41,685 nucleotides of DNA. Origin: an uncultured Gammaproteobacteria bacterium. Its GTDB lineage: Bacteria; Pseudomonadota; Gammaproteobacteria; PS1; Pseudothioglobaceae. Each line of letters starts with the position of its first letter. Position 1 is the stretch's first letter. Under the pieces are notes generated by a model that was not told the DNA's origin, ran no database searches, and was given only the letters and a program-made list of their open reading frames with translations. Location: assembly GCA_937896195.1 (NCBI GenBank), contig CALBNC010000008.1, positions 1 through 41,685 on the forward strand. The letters are read 5' to 3'. The translations under genes were made by a program, and so were the position numbers. Below are positions 9,501 to 16,684 of this stretch, one piece after another.

Positions 9501-10243
9501 ACGCGTTTAGTAATAACACCAGCACCTACATTGACGCTTTGTAAATTGTTGGCATTCTTAATGTCACCAATAAAACTCAGCTTTTCGGTGTTAATAACAG
9601 CGGTTTTTGCATGCAGAGGAATTGCGCCGCCTGTATAGCCCGTTCCACCACCACGTGGAATAATTGTTAGCCCTAGCTCAATACACGCTTTGACAATACT
9701 AGCAATTTCTAGCTCAGTATCTGGCGTAATAACAACTTGTGGATACTCCACGCGCCAATCCGTAGCGTCAGTGGCATGAGAAGAACGAGATAAGGCATCA
9801 AAGCGAATATTGTTATTATGAGTTACCTTAAGTAACGTTTGTTTAATACGTTTTTTGTGTTGCTTAAAGTCACTTAGACATAGCTCAAATTTGGCAACGG
9901 CTAAATCAGCACTATAAAGCAATTCTAAAACTTTTACGTTGTCATTTGCGCGTTTTCTGATAAGGTCTAGGCGTGAATTAAGTGCCTCAATTAAAGATTT
10001 CCAGCGACGCTGATTTTTAATAAGATCTTCTTGAAGATATGGGTTTCTATCAACCACCCACATATCGCCCAGTACTTCAAACAACATTCTAGCACTTCGA
10101 CCTGTGTTGCGATTAGTGCGAAGAAATTCTAATAGTATCCAAGCATCTTTACCTAAAAATCGATATACAACTTCCTTGTCAGAGAATGATGTGTAGTTAT
10201 AGGGTATTTCTCGGTATTGCTTCAATTGAAGTAAAGTTAACAA
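6542..10243 (-). CDS. Giant FAD-binding and Fe-S dehydrogenase (DUF3683 / GlcD-GlpC type)
   Basis: This 1233-aa fusion starts with a DUF3683-like region (REIPYNYTSFSD, about 11-150). A PCMH-type FAD domain follows, with RGGGTGYTGGA at 197-207. An FAD-oxidase C-terminal domain carries HMHAGDGNVH (655-664) and SGEHGIG (699-705). Two 4Fe-4S clusters use C777, C780, C783, C787 and C839, C842, C845, C849. Two CCG domains near the end contain CCGYP and CCGEAG. The layout fuses a GlcD/D-lactate-dehydrogenase-like flavoprotein to a GlpC-like iron-sulfur subunit, so it probably oxidises a 2-hydroxy acid and passes electrons to quinones. The exact substrate is unknown. The start is TTG with no visible Shine-Dalgarno; a second TTG six codons in is equally possible. 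The ORF is intact over its full length. Confidence 0.88.
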   Translation of the reverse strand: MLTLLQLKQYREIPYNYTSFSDKEVVYRFLGKDAWILLEFLRTNRNTGRSARMLFEVLGDMWVVDRNPYLQEDLIKNQRRWKSLIEALNSRLDLIRKRANDNVKVLELLYSADLAVAKFELCLSDFKQHKKRIKQTLLKVTHNNNIRFDALSRSSHATDATDWRVEYPQVVITPDTELEIASIVKACIELGLTIIPRGGGTGYTGGAIPLHAKTAVINTEKLSFIGDIKNANNLQSVNVGAGVITKRVSELATKNNLVFAVDPTSQDACTIGGNVAMNAGGKKALRWGTTIDNLVSWKMVMPDGTWLRVERLDHNKDKIQLLKSVSFKINTLEDDSKTVISSRVLSIDTKKLRKSGLGKDVTNKFLDGLPGIQKEGCDGFITSAEFVLHQPLEHINTLCLEFFGHDLKAAVSSIVEIKNLIDSTTQVDLVGMEHLDARYVKAVKYTTKASKSGLPRMVLLIDISSQEQSSLDKIGEEIKDITTRQDGECFIAKAISTRQTFWKDRANTAAIAAHTNAFKINEDVVIPLDKLADYSDGIEHINIRLSIENKLDTLIEVREYLDNIKPETDLIKEKTVAAVELLNRVSEQWQDILAQLGDSSVFRQVQMAERVISYMDEFAHPLNDFLTGDVFTEIRSDIQAIHASNRNVRLFVATHMHAGDGNVHTNIPVHSHNIQMLKKAESVVDEIMILATHLGGVISGEHGIGLTKYQYLSDEFKQEFEQYKKQIDPNNHFNKGKLMPGSGLNGAFTPSLHLVEQEALILESSEIGEINDMVKSCLRCGKCKDVCTTHVPEANLLYSPRDKIIGTNLISEAFLYEEQTRRGISLNHFVELNDIADHCTICHKCAKPCPVDIDFGDVSIKMKSILIKQGHRQTNLASKISIAYLNMTQPWKIRLVKKLLIDYSYKAQNIASRLAKPFLNKNPDKTVGRPSMAIELTTLLDKPLPTDTGLKPMRELLNINDTTSIPILSHPTKSNSDSPSVFYFPGCGSERLYSQIGLATVALLYHQGVKVVLPPSYLCCGYPQKAAGLDDKSNAISTDNRVLFHRMANTLNYLDIKHVLTSCGTCIDQLMTYELGDIFKDSSLTDIHEYLLEQDVTLDATGEQYLYHAPCHDPIKSENSSNLISKIVNSEVISNDRCCGEAGTFAVARPDIAKQAKYRKELEIKKDIATIEKSDKPIKMLTTCPACRQGLSRYQGSTNIQPVYPIELIAEQKLGENWQKEFIQSVNIEKVLL

Positions 10244-10260
10244 AAAGTAAATTTTATTTT

Positions 10261-10268
10261 ACTATAAT
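10261..10268. promoter_or_regulatory. Overlapping divergent -10 elements between the DUF3683 gene and hemJ
   Basis: The plus strand has TATAAT at 10263-10268, giving hemJ a leader of about 58 nt. The minus strand has TATAGT at 10266-10261 toward the FAD/Fe-S gene at 10243. No strong -35 is at the right distance on either strand. Confidence 0.38.
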
Positions 10269-10332
10269 GGTTGATAGTTAATGTTAGTTGTTTGCCTTCA
10301 TAAAAAAGGTGTTTATATAAAAAGGATAAAAC

Positions 10333-10755
10333 ATGTTGTGGATTAAAGCTTTTCATATTATTAGTATTATTACTTGGTTTGCAGCCTTGTTTTACTTGCC
10401 TCGATTATTTGTATATCATGCGATGAGTAAAGACAAGATTAGCATTGAACGCTTTAAAGTTATGGAGCGCAAACTTTATCGCGGAATTATGATGCCAAGT
10501 ATGATTTTGGCTATTACACTTGGCACATGGATGGTGGTTGATGCTTGGGAGATCTATAAAACCCAATATTGGCTACATGCCAAACTAGCTTTAGTGGTGC
10601 CTTTGGTTGTTTATCATTTCTATTGTGGCCACTTGCTGCAAATATTTAAGCAAGATAAAAATACACGTTCTGATGTTTTTTATCGTTGGTTTAATGAACT
10701 TCCTGTCTTAATTTTGATTGCAATTGTAATTTTGGTAGTTGTTAAACCTTTTTAA
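10333..10755 (+). CDS. hemJ: Protoporphyrinogen IX oxidase, HemJ type
   Basis: HemJ oxidises protoporphyrinogen IX to protoporphyrin IX in the inner membrane, the penultimate step of haem synthesis. This 140-aa protein has four hydrophobic segments and the family signature: WIKAFHI with His8, WFAALFYLPRLFVYHA around 15-30, and LHAKL with Lys84. His8 and this lysine are conserved in the family. The length matches (about 140-150 aa). AAAGGA is 6 nt before the ATG, a clear ribosome site. Its stop codon overlaps the end of the convergent CLC gene by 4 bp. Confidence 0.92.
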   Translation: MLWIKAFHIISIITWFAALFYLPRLFVYHAMSKDKISIERFKVMERKLYRGIMMPSMILAITLGTWMVVDAWEIYKTQYWLHAKLALVVPLVVYHFYCGHLLQIFKQDKNTRSDVFYRWFNELPVLILIAIVILVVVKPF

Positions 10756-12023
10756 TTTTTAGTTATTTTTAGATAGTTTTCTGCCAAGGCCTCATAAATA
10801 GGTTGGGTGAATATCTGCTTACTAATCCAGTTAGCAATAAAAGCTACCAGCAATCCTGGAATGAGCAAGTGAATGGCAGTACTCATTTCTAAAATTACAA
10901 ATGTTGCGGTCAGTGGCGCCCTGATTACAGCACTTAAATAAGCAATCATTGACATCATTAAAATCACTTGAGCATCAATATTTGAGTAGTAGGGCGCGAT
11001 CTCAGTGCCAATGCCTGCACCAATAGAAATACTGGGCATGAACAAGCCACCTGGAATGGTTGAGATTAGTGAAGTGAGTGTGGCAAAGTATTTCATTAAT
11101 ACAAACTCAAGCCCCAGTTGGTTGCCTGCTAGCATTAGAATAACTTCATCACGTCCAGAGCCGGCAATTTTTCCAGCTGACAGATAATTAAAAAGACCAA
11201 CAACCAGTCCTAAAAATAAGGCAATAGTAATCACGCGCGCTTTATTATGGCTGATAAATTTAGTTATTAAATAAATAACTGCCTTAGAGAATAATCCACC
11301 AACAATACCCGCTAAGATGGCTAATGGTATGAGTTGCCAAATAAGCTCAAGATTTAGGGAATGGGTTGAGAAATCACCCAAATAAGGGGTATTGCCTCGA
11401 TAGACCAACGTTAATACATAGGTCAAGGCGCTAACAATTGCAATGAGTACTAAAGCCTGTTTTTTGAGTTTTCTGCCAACTTCTTCATAAGCAAATAAAA
11501 ACCCTGCAAGTGGCGCATTAAAGGCGACAATTAATCCAGCACTACCACCAATGGCAATTAATGAATGAATAAGGAGCTTACGTTTTAATTTTAAAAATCG
11601 ATTAAAGCCATAAAAAATGGAGCCACCAATATGAATACTTGGCCCTTCAATGCCAATGGGTGCGCCACCCAACATACCGACAAAAATAAAGACAATTTTG
11701 CCTGCAGCTACCCTAAACGAAAGTAGTTTTTCGCGAATGGTTTTGTTGCGTGAATCATTGGCTGCTATGAGCTGTGGAATGCCACTGCCTTGAATATAGT
11801 GGCAGAAATATTTAGCTGTGTAAACAATTAAAACAAAGGTGAGCGGGGTGATTATTAAACTTAATGAAGGGTTTTTTGCTATTAAGTGTTTGAACGTGTG
11901 CTGAGCATAATCACTTGATAATAAAAAAAAATCAATGGCAATAACAGTTAATACGCTAGCCAGTATTAATGAAATATAGGTTTTTAACTCGTTTGGAAAT
12001 TGATGCGAGAGATATCTGCGCAT
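10752..12023 (-). CDS. clcA: CLC-type chloride/proton exchanger
   Basis: This 423-aa polytopic membrane protein has the CLC selectivity motifs in order: GSGIP (79-83), GIEGP (124-128) with the gating glutamate E126, and GGLFMP near 326. A tyrosine in QPIYEAL (Y410) matches the inner-gate tyrosine of E. coli ClcA. FAYEE (E180/E181) aligns with the internal proton glutamate. With both glutamates present it should act as a 2 Cl-/1 H+ antiporter rather than a channel. The usual GREGP arginine is isoleucine here. There is no C-terminal CBS domain. It begins 3 bp after the cysM stop, so it is probably the last gene of the hom-thrC-cysM transcript, which is an odd companion. The symbol is by similarity only. 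Confidence 0.88.
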   Translation of the reverse strand: MRRYLSHQFPNELKTYISLILASVLTVIAIDFFLLSSDYAQHTFKHLIAKNPSLSLIITPLTFVLIVYTAKYFCHYIQGSGIPQLIAANDSRNKTIREKLLSFRVAAGKIVFIFVGMLGGAPIGIEGPSIHIGGSIFYGFNRFLKLKRKLLIHSLIAIGGSAGLIVAFNAPLAGFLFAYEEVGRKLKKQALVLIAIVSALTYVLTLVYRGNTPYLGDFSTHSLNLELIWQLIPLAILAGIVGGLFSKAVIYLITKFISHNKARVITIALFLGLVVGLFNYLSAGKIAGSGRDEVILMLAGNQLGLEFVLMKYFATLTSLISTIPGGLFMPSISIGAGIGTEIAPYYSNIDAQVILMMSMIAYLSAVIRAPLTATFVILEMSTAIHLLIPGLLVAFIANWISKQIFTQPIYEALAENYLKITKN

Positions 12024-12026
12024 AAA

Positions 12027-12920
12027 TTATAAAGCGTTGAAAATTCCGGTTGATAGGTATCTATCGCCACGATCACACACAATGACAACAATAGTGGCAT
12101 TATTAACCTTTTTAGAGAGCTCAAGTGCGACTGCTACTGCGCCACCACTAGACATACCGGCAAAGATACCTTCTTGGGTTGCTAGGTTGCGTGCAGTTTG
12201 CTCAGCATCAGATTGAGAAACATCCATAATAGTGTCAACCCTAGAGGCGTCAAAAAATTTAGGCAAATAGGCTTTAGGCCAGCGACGAATACCAGCAATT
12301 CTTGAGCCATCTTCAGGTTGAACACCGATAATTTGAATGTCTTTGTTTTTCTTTTTAAGAACGGTGGAAACTCCCATGATGGTTCCAGTTGTGCCCATAG
12401 CAGAAACAAAATGAGTTACCTCGCCTTGGGTATCTTTCCAGATTTCATTGGCAGTTGAACTGATGTGAGCGCCAGGATTGTCATCATTAGCAAACTGATT
12501 AAGTTGCAACCCTTTGCCATCTTGTTCTAATTTGTCCGCTAAGTCACGCGCACCTTCCATACCTGCCTCTTGAGTAACAATCAGCAGCTCTGCGCCGTAA
12601 GCCGTCATGGCATCTCGACGCTCTTGCGAAAGATTCTCAGGCATGATTAGAATCATTTTATAACCCCTAATTGCAGCAACCATCGCTAGTGCAATGCCCG
12701 TGTTGCCACTAGTTGCCTCAATGAGGGTATCACCCGGTTTAATCTCACCACGAGATTGCGCTTGAGTAATCATGTGAAAAGCAGCACGATCCTTAACTGA
12801 TCCTGCTGGATTATTACCCTCAAGCTTTAATAAAATTGTATTGGATGGGTTAGGGTTGAGGCGCTGCATTTTAACCAAAGGAGTATTGCCAATAGTTTGA
12901 TCGATAGTTTGATATTGCAT
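12027..12920 (-). CDS. cysM: Cysteine synthase B
   Basis: CysM makes cysteine (or S-sulfocysteine) from O-acetylserine and sulfide or thiosulfate, using PLP. The 297-aa product has EGNNPAGSVKDRAA (34-47) with the PLP lysine K43, SGNTG (71-75) for phosphate/substrate binding, and GTTGTIMG near 155. The EGNNPAGSVKDRA form and the short length fit CysM better than CysK, which has a longer sequence. A strong ribosome site (AAGGAGG) precedes the ATG. It follows thrC by 38 bp. Both belong to fold-type II PLP enzymes. Use of thiosulfate would suit a sulfur-oxidising lifestyle but is not shown by the sequence. Confidence 0.93.
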   Translation of the reverse strand: MQYQTIDQTIGNTPLVKMQRLNPNPSNTILLKLEGNNPAGSVKDRAAFHMITQAQSRGEIKPGDTLIEATSGNTGIALAMVAAIRGYKMILIMPENLSQERRDAMTAYGAELLIVTQEAGMEGARDLADKLEQDGKGLQLNQFANDDNPGAHISSTANEIWKDTQGEVTHFVSAMGTTGTIMGVSTVLKKKNKDIQIIGVQPEDGSRIAGIRRWPKAYLPKFFDASRVDTIMDVSQSDAEQTARNLATQEGIFAGMSSGGAVAVALELSKKVNNATIVVIVCDRGDRYLSTGIFNAL

Positions 12921-12958
12921 TATTCCTCCTTCTTAAAACCTACATAAAATCTGCAGAT

Positions 12959-14023
12959 TTACATATTATTTAAAATTGCATCGCGAACTTCGCTCATGAC
13001 TGGATTAATGTTAATCATCGCATTATTACATTGTGAGATAGCTGTATCTGGGTCTTTTAAGCCATGACCTGTTAGCGTACAAACAATTTTAGAGCCTTCA
13101 GGAATCTTACCAGTTTGAATGTCGCGCATCGCACCTGCTAATGAGGCAGCTGAGGCAGGCTCACAAAAAATACCTTCCTGTTCAGTGAGTAATTTCTGAG
13201 CGCTTAAAATTTCAGCATCTGTTAACGAATCAAACCAACCTTTAGACTCACTTTGCACTTTGTGAGCCAAGTCCCAGCTTTGTGGATGTCCAATGCGAAT
13301 GGCAGTTGCGATAGTTTCCGGGTTGTCAATCATCTCGCCTTTAACAAAAGGTGCTGCACCTGCGGCTTGATAGCCAACCATTTTTGGCGTACTAGTTGCT
13401 TTACCGTCTTTATGATATTCTGTATAACCCATCCAATGTGCTGAGATGTTGCCGGCATTACCCACAGGTAGACAATGAAAATCTGGTGCATCGCCTAGCT
13501 CTTCAATAATTTCAAATGCAGCTGTTTTTTGACCTTGTAGGCGATAAGGATTAATTGAATTTACAATAGCTACAGGCGCATGATCAGCAACTTCCTTAAC
13601 TAAGCGCATACCATCATCAAAGTTACCTTTGATTTGAATAATAACAGCACCATGGATCATTGCTTGAGCTAGTTTTCCTAGGGCAATTTTTCCTTCAGGA
13701 ATAAGTACAAATGCTTTAATACCAGCACGAGCAGCATAGGCCGCAGCAGCAGCAGAGGTGTTACCTGTTGAGGCACAAATAATAGCCTTGGAGCCAGCTT
13801 CAACTGCTTTGGTAACTGCCATAGTCATGCCGCGATCTTTAAAAGATCCAGTTGGGTTTAAGCCTTCATATTTGATATATATATCAACATCTTTGCCAAG
13901 TATAGCTGGAATGTTTTCTAAGCGGATTAAAGGTGTGTTGCCTTCACCAAGACTGATAAGTTTAGTGGTTTCACTGACAGGAAGCCTGTCGCGGTAATTT
14001 TCAATTAGACCTGTGTATCTCAT
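12959..14023 (-). CDS. thrC: Threonine synthase
   Basis: Threonine synthase converts O-phosphohomoserine to threonine with PLP. The 354-aa product carries LGEGNTPLIRLENI (25-38), GLNPTGSFKDRGM with the PLP lysine K62, and ASTGNTSAAAAAYAARAG from 84. The length fits the short bacterial class. GGAGAT upstream of the ATG is a good ribosome site. It lies 12 bp after hom, its pathway neighbour. Homoserine kinase (thrB), the step between them, is not adjacent and must be elsewhere if present. Confidence 0.95.
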   Translation of the reverse strand: MRYTGLIENYRDRLPVSETTKLISLGEGNTPLIRLENIPAILGKDVDIYIKYEGLNPTGSFKDRGMTMAVTKAVEAGSKAIICASTGNTSAAAAAYAARAGIKAFVLIPEGKIALGKLAQAMIHGAVIIQIKGNFDDGMRLVKEVADHAPVAIVNSINPYRLQGQKTAAFEIIEELGDAPDFHCLPVGNAGNISAHWMGYTEYHKDGKATSTPKMVGYQAAGAAPFVKGEMIDNPETIATAIRIGHPQSWDLAHKVQSESKGWFDSLTDAEILSAQKLLTEQEGIFCEPASAASLAGAMRDIQTGKIPEGSKIVCTLTGHGLKDPDTAISQCNNAMININPVMSEVRDAILNNM

Positions 14024-14035
14024 TATCTTATCTCC

Positions 14036-15313
14036 TTAATCAAGGTTTTCTACATGAATAATTTTAACATCCTCTTGGATGAATTCATGGCTCTGGATTT
14101 CTGTTATTGCTGCTTTTAAATTAGCAGTTTTAACATTATTTGTAATAATCGCAATGTGTGCATTATTTTGTGCGTCAATTTGCTTTTGTATAACCGACTC
14201 AACACTAATATTATGCTTAGCAAGTGTGGTAGTAATGTCCGCTAGCGTACCGGGCTTATCAGTTGCCAATAAACGCAGATAAAAGACACTTTCAATATTA
14301 TTAGCATCACAGTTAGGAATTTCAACAAGTGATTTCCAACCTAACACATCATAACTAACAGTATTTTTAATGATGTCAACTAAGTCTGCAATAACAGCAC
14401 TTGCCGTTGCTTCGTCGCCTGCACCTGCACCATAGTAAAGTGTTGGTCCAACGGCATTACCTCTAACCAATACAGCATTCATTACACCGTCAACATTAGC
14501 TAGAAGCTGTGTTTTTGGTATTAGCGTTGGATGGACGCGCATTTGCAACTCTCCATCAACTTTTTTAGCAATACCTAGGTGTTTGATTGAGTAGTTAAGC
14601 TCGGTTGCGAACATAACATCTTCACCACTAATTTGGCTAATACCCTCAGTAGAGACTTTATCCACCTGCAATTTACAGCCAAATGCAATAGAGGCAAGGA
14701 TGGCAAGTTTGTGAGCAGCATCAATACCTTCTACATCAAAAGTTGGATCTGCTTCTGCGTAGCCTAAATCTTGAGCTTCTTTTAAAACATCAGCAAAATC
14801 TCTGCCTTTGTCGCGCATTTCGGTCAGGATAAAGTTTCCTGTGCCATTAATAATACCAGCGACTAGTTCAATTTTGTTGGCACTTAAGCCTTGTTCTAAA
14901 GATTTTAGAATTGGAATACCACCAGCAACGGCCGCTTCAAACAGTAAATGTACGTTTTTTTGCTTGGCTAGTGTTAGCAACTCGTTACCATGAGTAGCAA
15001 TTAAAGCTTTATTAGCTGTAATAACATGCTTGTTGTTGTTGATAGCTTGTATAACTAATTCTTTAGCAATAGTTGTGCCGCCGATTAGCTCTAAAATAAC
15101 ATCTATTTCTGGATTATTAACAACTTCAAAGGCGTCTTCAGTAATATTAATATCACCATCTGCGCAAATTCTAGGTTCAGAAATACTTTTAACTGCGCCG
15201 TGAGTAACATTGATTTTTTCACCAGTACGAGCAAAAATCTCACTTTCATTCTTGCTTAAAACATTTACAACACCGCCACCGACGGTACCTAACCCTAATA
15301 TTCCAATATTCAC
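14036..15313 (-). CDS. hom: Homoserine dehydrogenase
   Basis: This enzyme reduces aspartate semialdehyde to homoserine, the branch point to threonine and methionine. The 425-aa product has the NAD(P) motif GLGTVGGG (7-14) and the catalytic/substrate segment AEADPTFDVEGIDAAHKLAIL (central region, with the family lysine in AHKL). A C-terminal ACT domain begins at about 345 (LLATDKPGTLADITTTLAKH), which usually mediates threonine feedback. It is a monofunctional enzyme with no aspartokinase domain. The start is GTG with AAGGA about 10 nt upstream, and an extended -10 promoter lies at 15353-15361. It is the first gene of the hom-thrC-cysM group. Confidence 0.95.
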   Translation of the reverse strand: MNIGILGLGTVGGGVVNVLSKNESEIFARTGEKINVTHGAVKSISEPRICADGDINITEDAFEVVNNPEIDVILELIGGTTIAKELVIQAINNNKHVITANKALIATHGNELLTLAKQKNVHLLFEAAVAGGIPILKSLEQGLSANKIELVAGIINGTGNFILTEMRDKGRDFADVLKEAQDLGYAEADPTFDVEGIDAAHKLAILASIAFGCKLQVDKVSTEGISQISGEDVMFATELNYSIKHLGIAKKVDGELQMRVHPTLIPKTQLLANVDGVMNAVLVRGNAVGPTLYYGAGAGDEATASAVIADLVDIIKNTVSYDVLGWKSLVEIPNCDANNIESVFYLRLLATDKPGTLADITTTLAKHNISVESVIQKQIDAQNNAHIAIITNNVKTANLKAAITEIQSHEFIQEDVKIIHVENLD

Positions 15314-15352
15314 GCTACTAAATCCTTTTTCAAAATGATTAATAAGAGGTGA

Positions 15353-15361
15353 ATTATACCA
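15353..15361 (-). promoter_or_regulatory. Extended -10 promoter for hom-thrC-cysM
   Basis: The minus strand reads TGG directly before TATAAT (TATAAT at 15358-15353), a full extended -10. A weak -35 (TTTATA, 4 of 6) lies 17 nt upstream. Predicted initiation near 15346 gives a leader of about 33 nt to the GTG at 15313, with no room for a threonine leader peptide attenuator. Confidence 0.5.
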
Positions 15362-15399
15362 ATTGGATATTGATGTATAAAGGTATTAGAGCAGGGATT

Positions 15400-15945
15400 T
15401 TAATTGGTTTTATCTAAAATGATGGCAGAACACTTCAGTGGACGTGAATAATGCGTGGGAATAGTGTGTTGGTTATCAAAAAGTACCGGCGCTAGTGCCT
15501 TTAGCATATCTTCGTAAATTGGTTTTTTGAAGTCAATTACTTTTTCAATAGGATGCCAATAATCAACCCAGGTCCATTCATCAAATTCAATATTTGAATG
15601 CGTATCTAGTTTGATATTATCTTCACTTGAGGTTAGGCGTAGCAAAAACCACACTTGCTTTTGACCGACACAGATAGGTTTTTGAGAGCGTTTAATGTGG
15701 CAGTCAGGTAAGTCATAACGCAGCCACTTCGGTGTTTTAGCAATCAGACTTACATGATGAGATTCTAAACCCACTTCTTCGTTTAGTTCACGAAAAAGAG
15801 CTTCAACATCGGTCTCACCTTGATCGATACCACCTTGTGGTAGCTGCCAAGAATCTTGCTTATAGCGTTTGGCTAATAAAACCTGGTCTTTGTCATTGGT
15901 GATAACAATACCAACATTGGCACGGTATCCCTCTTTGTCAATCAT
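15400..15945 (-). CDS. rppH: RNA pyrophosphohydrolase (Nudix)
   Basis: RppH removes pyrophosphate from the 5' end of triphosphorylated mRNA and so starts RNase E-dependent decay. The 181-aa product has a complete Nudix box, GGIDQGETDVEALFRELNEE and on to G59-L60 (38-60), preceded by SWQLPQGG. The N-terminal GYRANVGIVI is typical of RppH/NudH. It begins 9 bp after the stop of the yccA-like gene without its own clear ribosome site, so translation is probably coupled. The usual ptsP partner is not adjacent. Confidence 0.93.
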   Translation of the reverse strand: MIDKEGYRANVGIVITNDKDQVLLAKRYKQDSWQLPQGGIDQGETDVEALFRELNEEVGLESHHVSLIAKTPKWLRYDLPDCHIKRSQKPICVGQKQVWFLLRLTSSEDNIKLDTHSNIEFDEWTWVDYWHPIEKVIDFKKPIYEDMLKALAPVLFDNQHTIPTHYSRPLKCSAIILDKTN

Positions 15946-15954
15946 AATTAAGTT

Positions 15955-16620
15955 TTAATCATCGTTAGAAAAAGCACCTAAAAGATGTAACAAGCTCGTA
16001 AACATGTTGTGAAGTGCTAAGTAAAGACCAACAGTTGCAGAGATGTAATTGGTTTCACCACCATTAATAATAGCAGACATTTGACTCAACATAAAAGCAC
16101 CCATAATCATAACAACTGCAAATGAAATAAGAAGACTGAAAGCAGATGATTCAAGAAAGAAGAAGTTTAATACAGACAAAATGATAATACCAATCATAGC
16201 AAAAAAGATCATGCCATTTAAGAAGCTAAAGTCTTTCTTTGTGTTTTGAGCATAAAAACTAATGGCGAAAAAAGCAACGCCTGTACCAGTTAAGGCTTGA
16301 ATAACTAAATCTGCACCATTTGGCATTGCTAAGTAATGCGTGAGCATTGGTCCAATCGAATAACCTAATAACCCTGCCACAGCAAAGGCGGTTAAAATAC
16401 CTTTACTGCTATTTTGAGTTTTAGGTAGTACAAACCAGATTACAGCAATTGCAGCAATGGAGCTAACTATGGCTGAGCCAAATCCAGCACCTGAAGCTAC
16501 TGAAAACCAAGAGGCTAGCCCACCAAAGACAAGCGTATAAGAAAGAAGCCTCATTGTGTCTGATAAAACTTTATTTTTAACTTGTATGTTGCTGATAGTT
16601 GTCGTTGTAAATGTATTCAT
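15955..16620 (-). CDS. Bax inhibitor-1 / YccA family membrane protein
   Basis: This 221-aa protein has seven predicted hydrophobic segments and a short cytoplasmic C-terminus ending NDD, as in the BI-1/TMBIM family. E. coli YccA, the best-studied bacterial member, is a substrate and inhibitor of the FtsH protease. Whether this one acts so cannot be seen. AGAGGAT upstream of the ATG is a good ribosome site. It precedes rppH by 9 bp and is divergent from murD, with a 64-bp region containing an inverted repeat. Confidence 0.85.
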   Translation of the reverse strand: MNTFTTTTISNIQVKNKVLSDTMRLLSYTLVFGGLASWFSVASGAGFGSAIVSSIAAIAVIWFVLPKTQNSSKGILTAFAVAGLLGYSIGPMLTHYLAMPNGADLVIQALTGTGVAFFAISFYAQNTKKDFSFLNGMIFFAMIGIIILSVLNFFFLESSAFSLLISFAVVMIMGAFMLSQMSAIINGGETNYISATVGLYLALHNMFTSLLHLLGAFSNDD

Positions 16621-16631
16621 GATTTATCCTC

Positions 16632-16667
16632 TAAGATTAAGTGTGTAAAATAATCTTATTTTATACT
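16632..16667. promoter_or_regulatory. yccA-like/murD divergent control region with inverted repeat
   Basis: A perfect 8-bp inverted repeat, TAAGATTA (16632-16639) and TAATCTTA (16651-16658), has an 11-bp spacer. Next to it are a plus-strand TATACT (16662-16667) toward murD and a minus-strand TATAAA (16665-16660) toward the yccA-like gene. The repeat lies where an operator could affect both genes. No protein site is recognised. Confidence 0.35.
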
Positions 16668-16684
16668 GAAAATAAAACAATAGC

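Noticed and set aside
6696..9638. Several 60-100 aa frames opposite or inside the FAD/Fe-S gene
   Set aside because: They are shadows of the 1233-aa gene, with no ribosome sites, family motifs or sensible composition.
12947..12960. Perfect 14-bp palindrome AAATCTGCAGATTT between thrC and cysM
   Set aside because: It has no loop or T-run for a terminator and overlaps the thrC stop; most likely chance or a minor site.
15314..15352. Threonine attenuator leader before hom
   Set aside because: The leader from the predicted start is only about 33 nt, with no Thr/Ile-rich peptide and no hairpin with a T-run.
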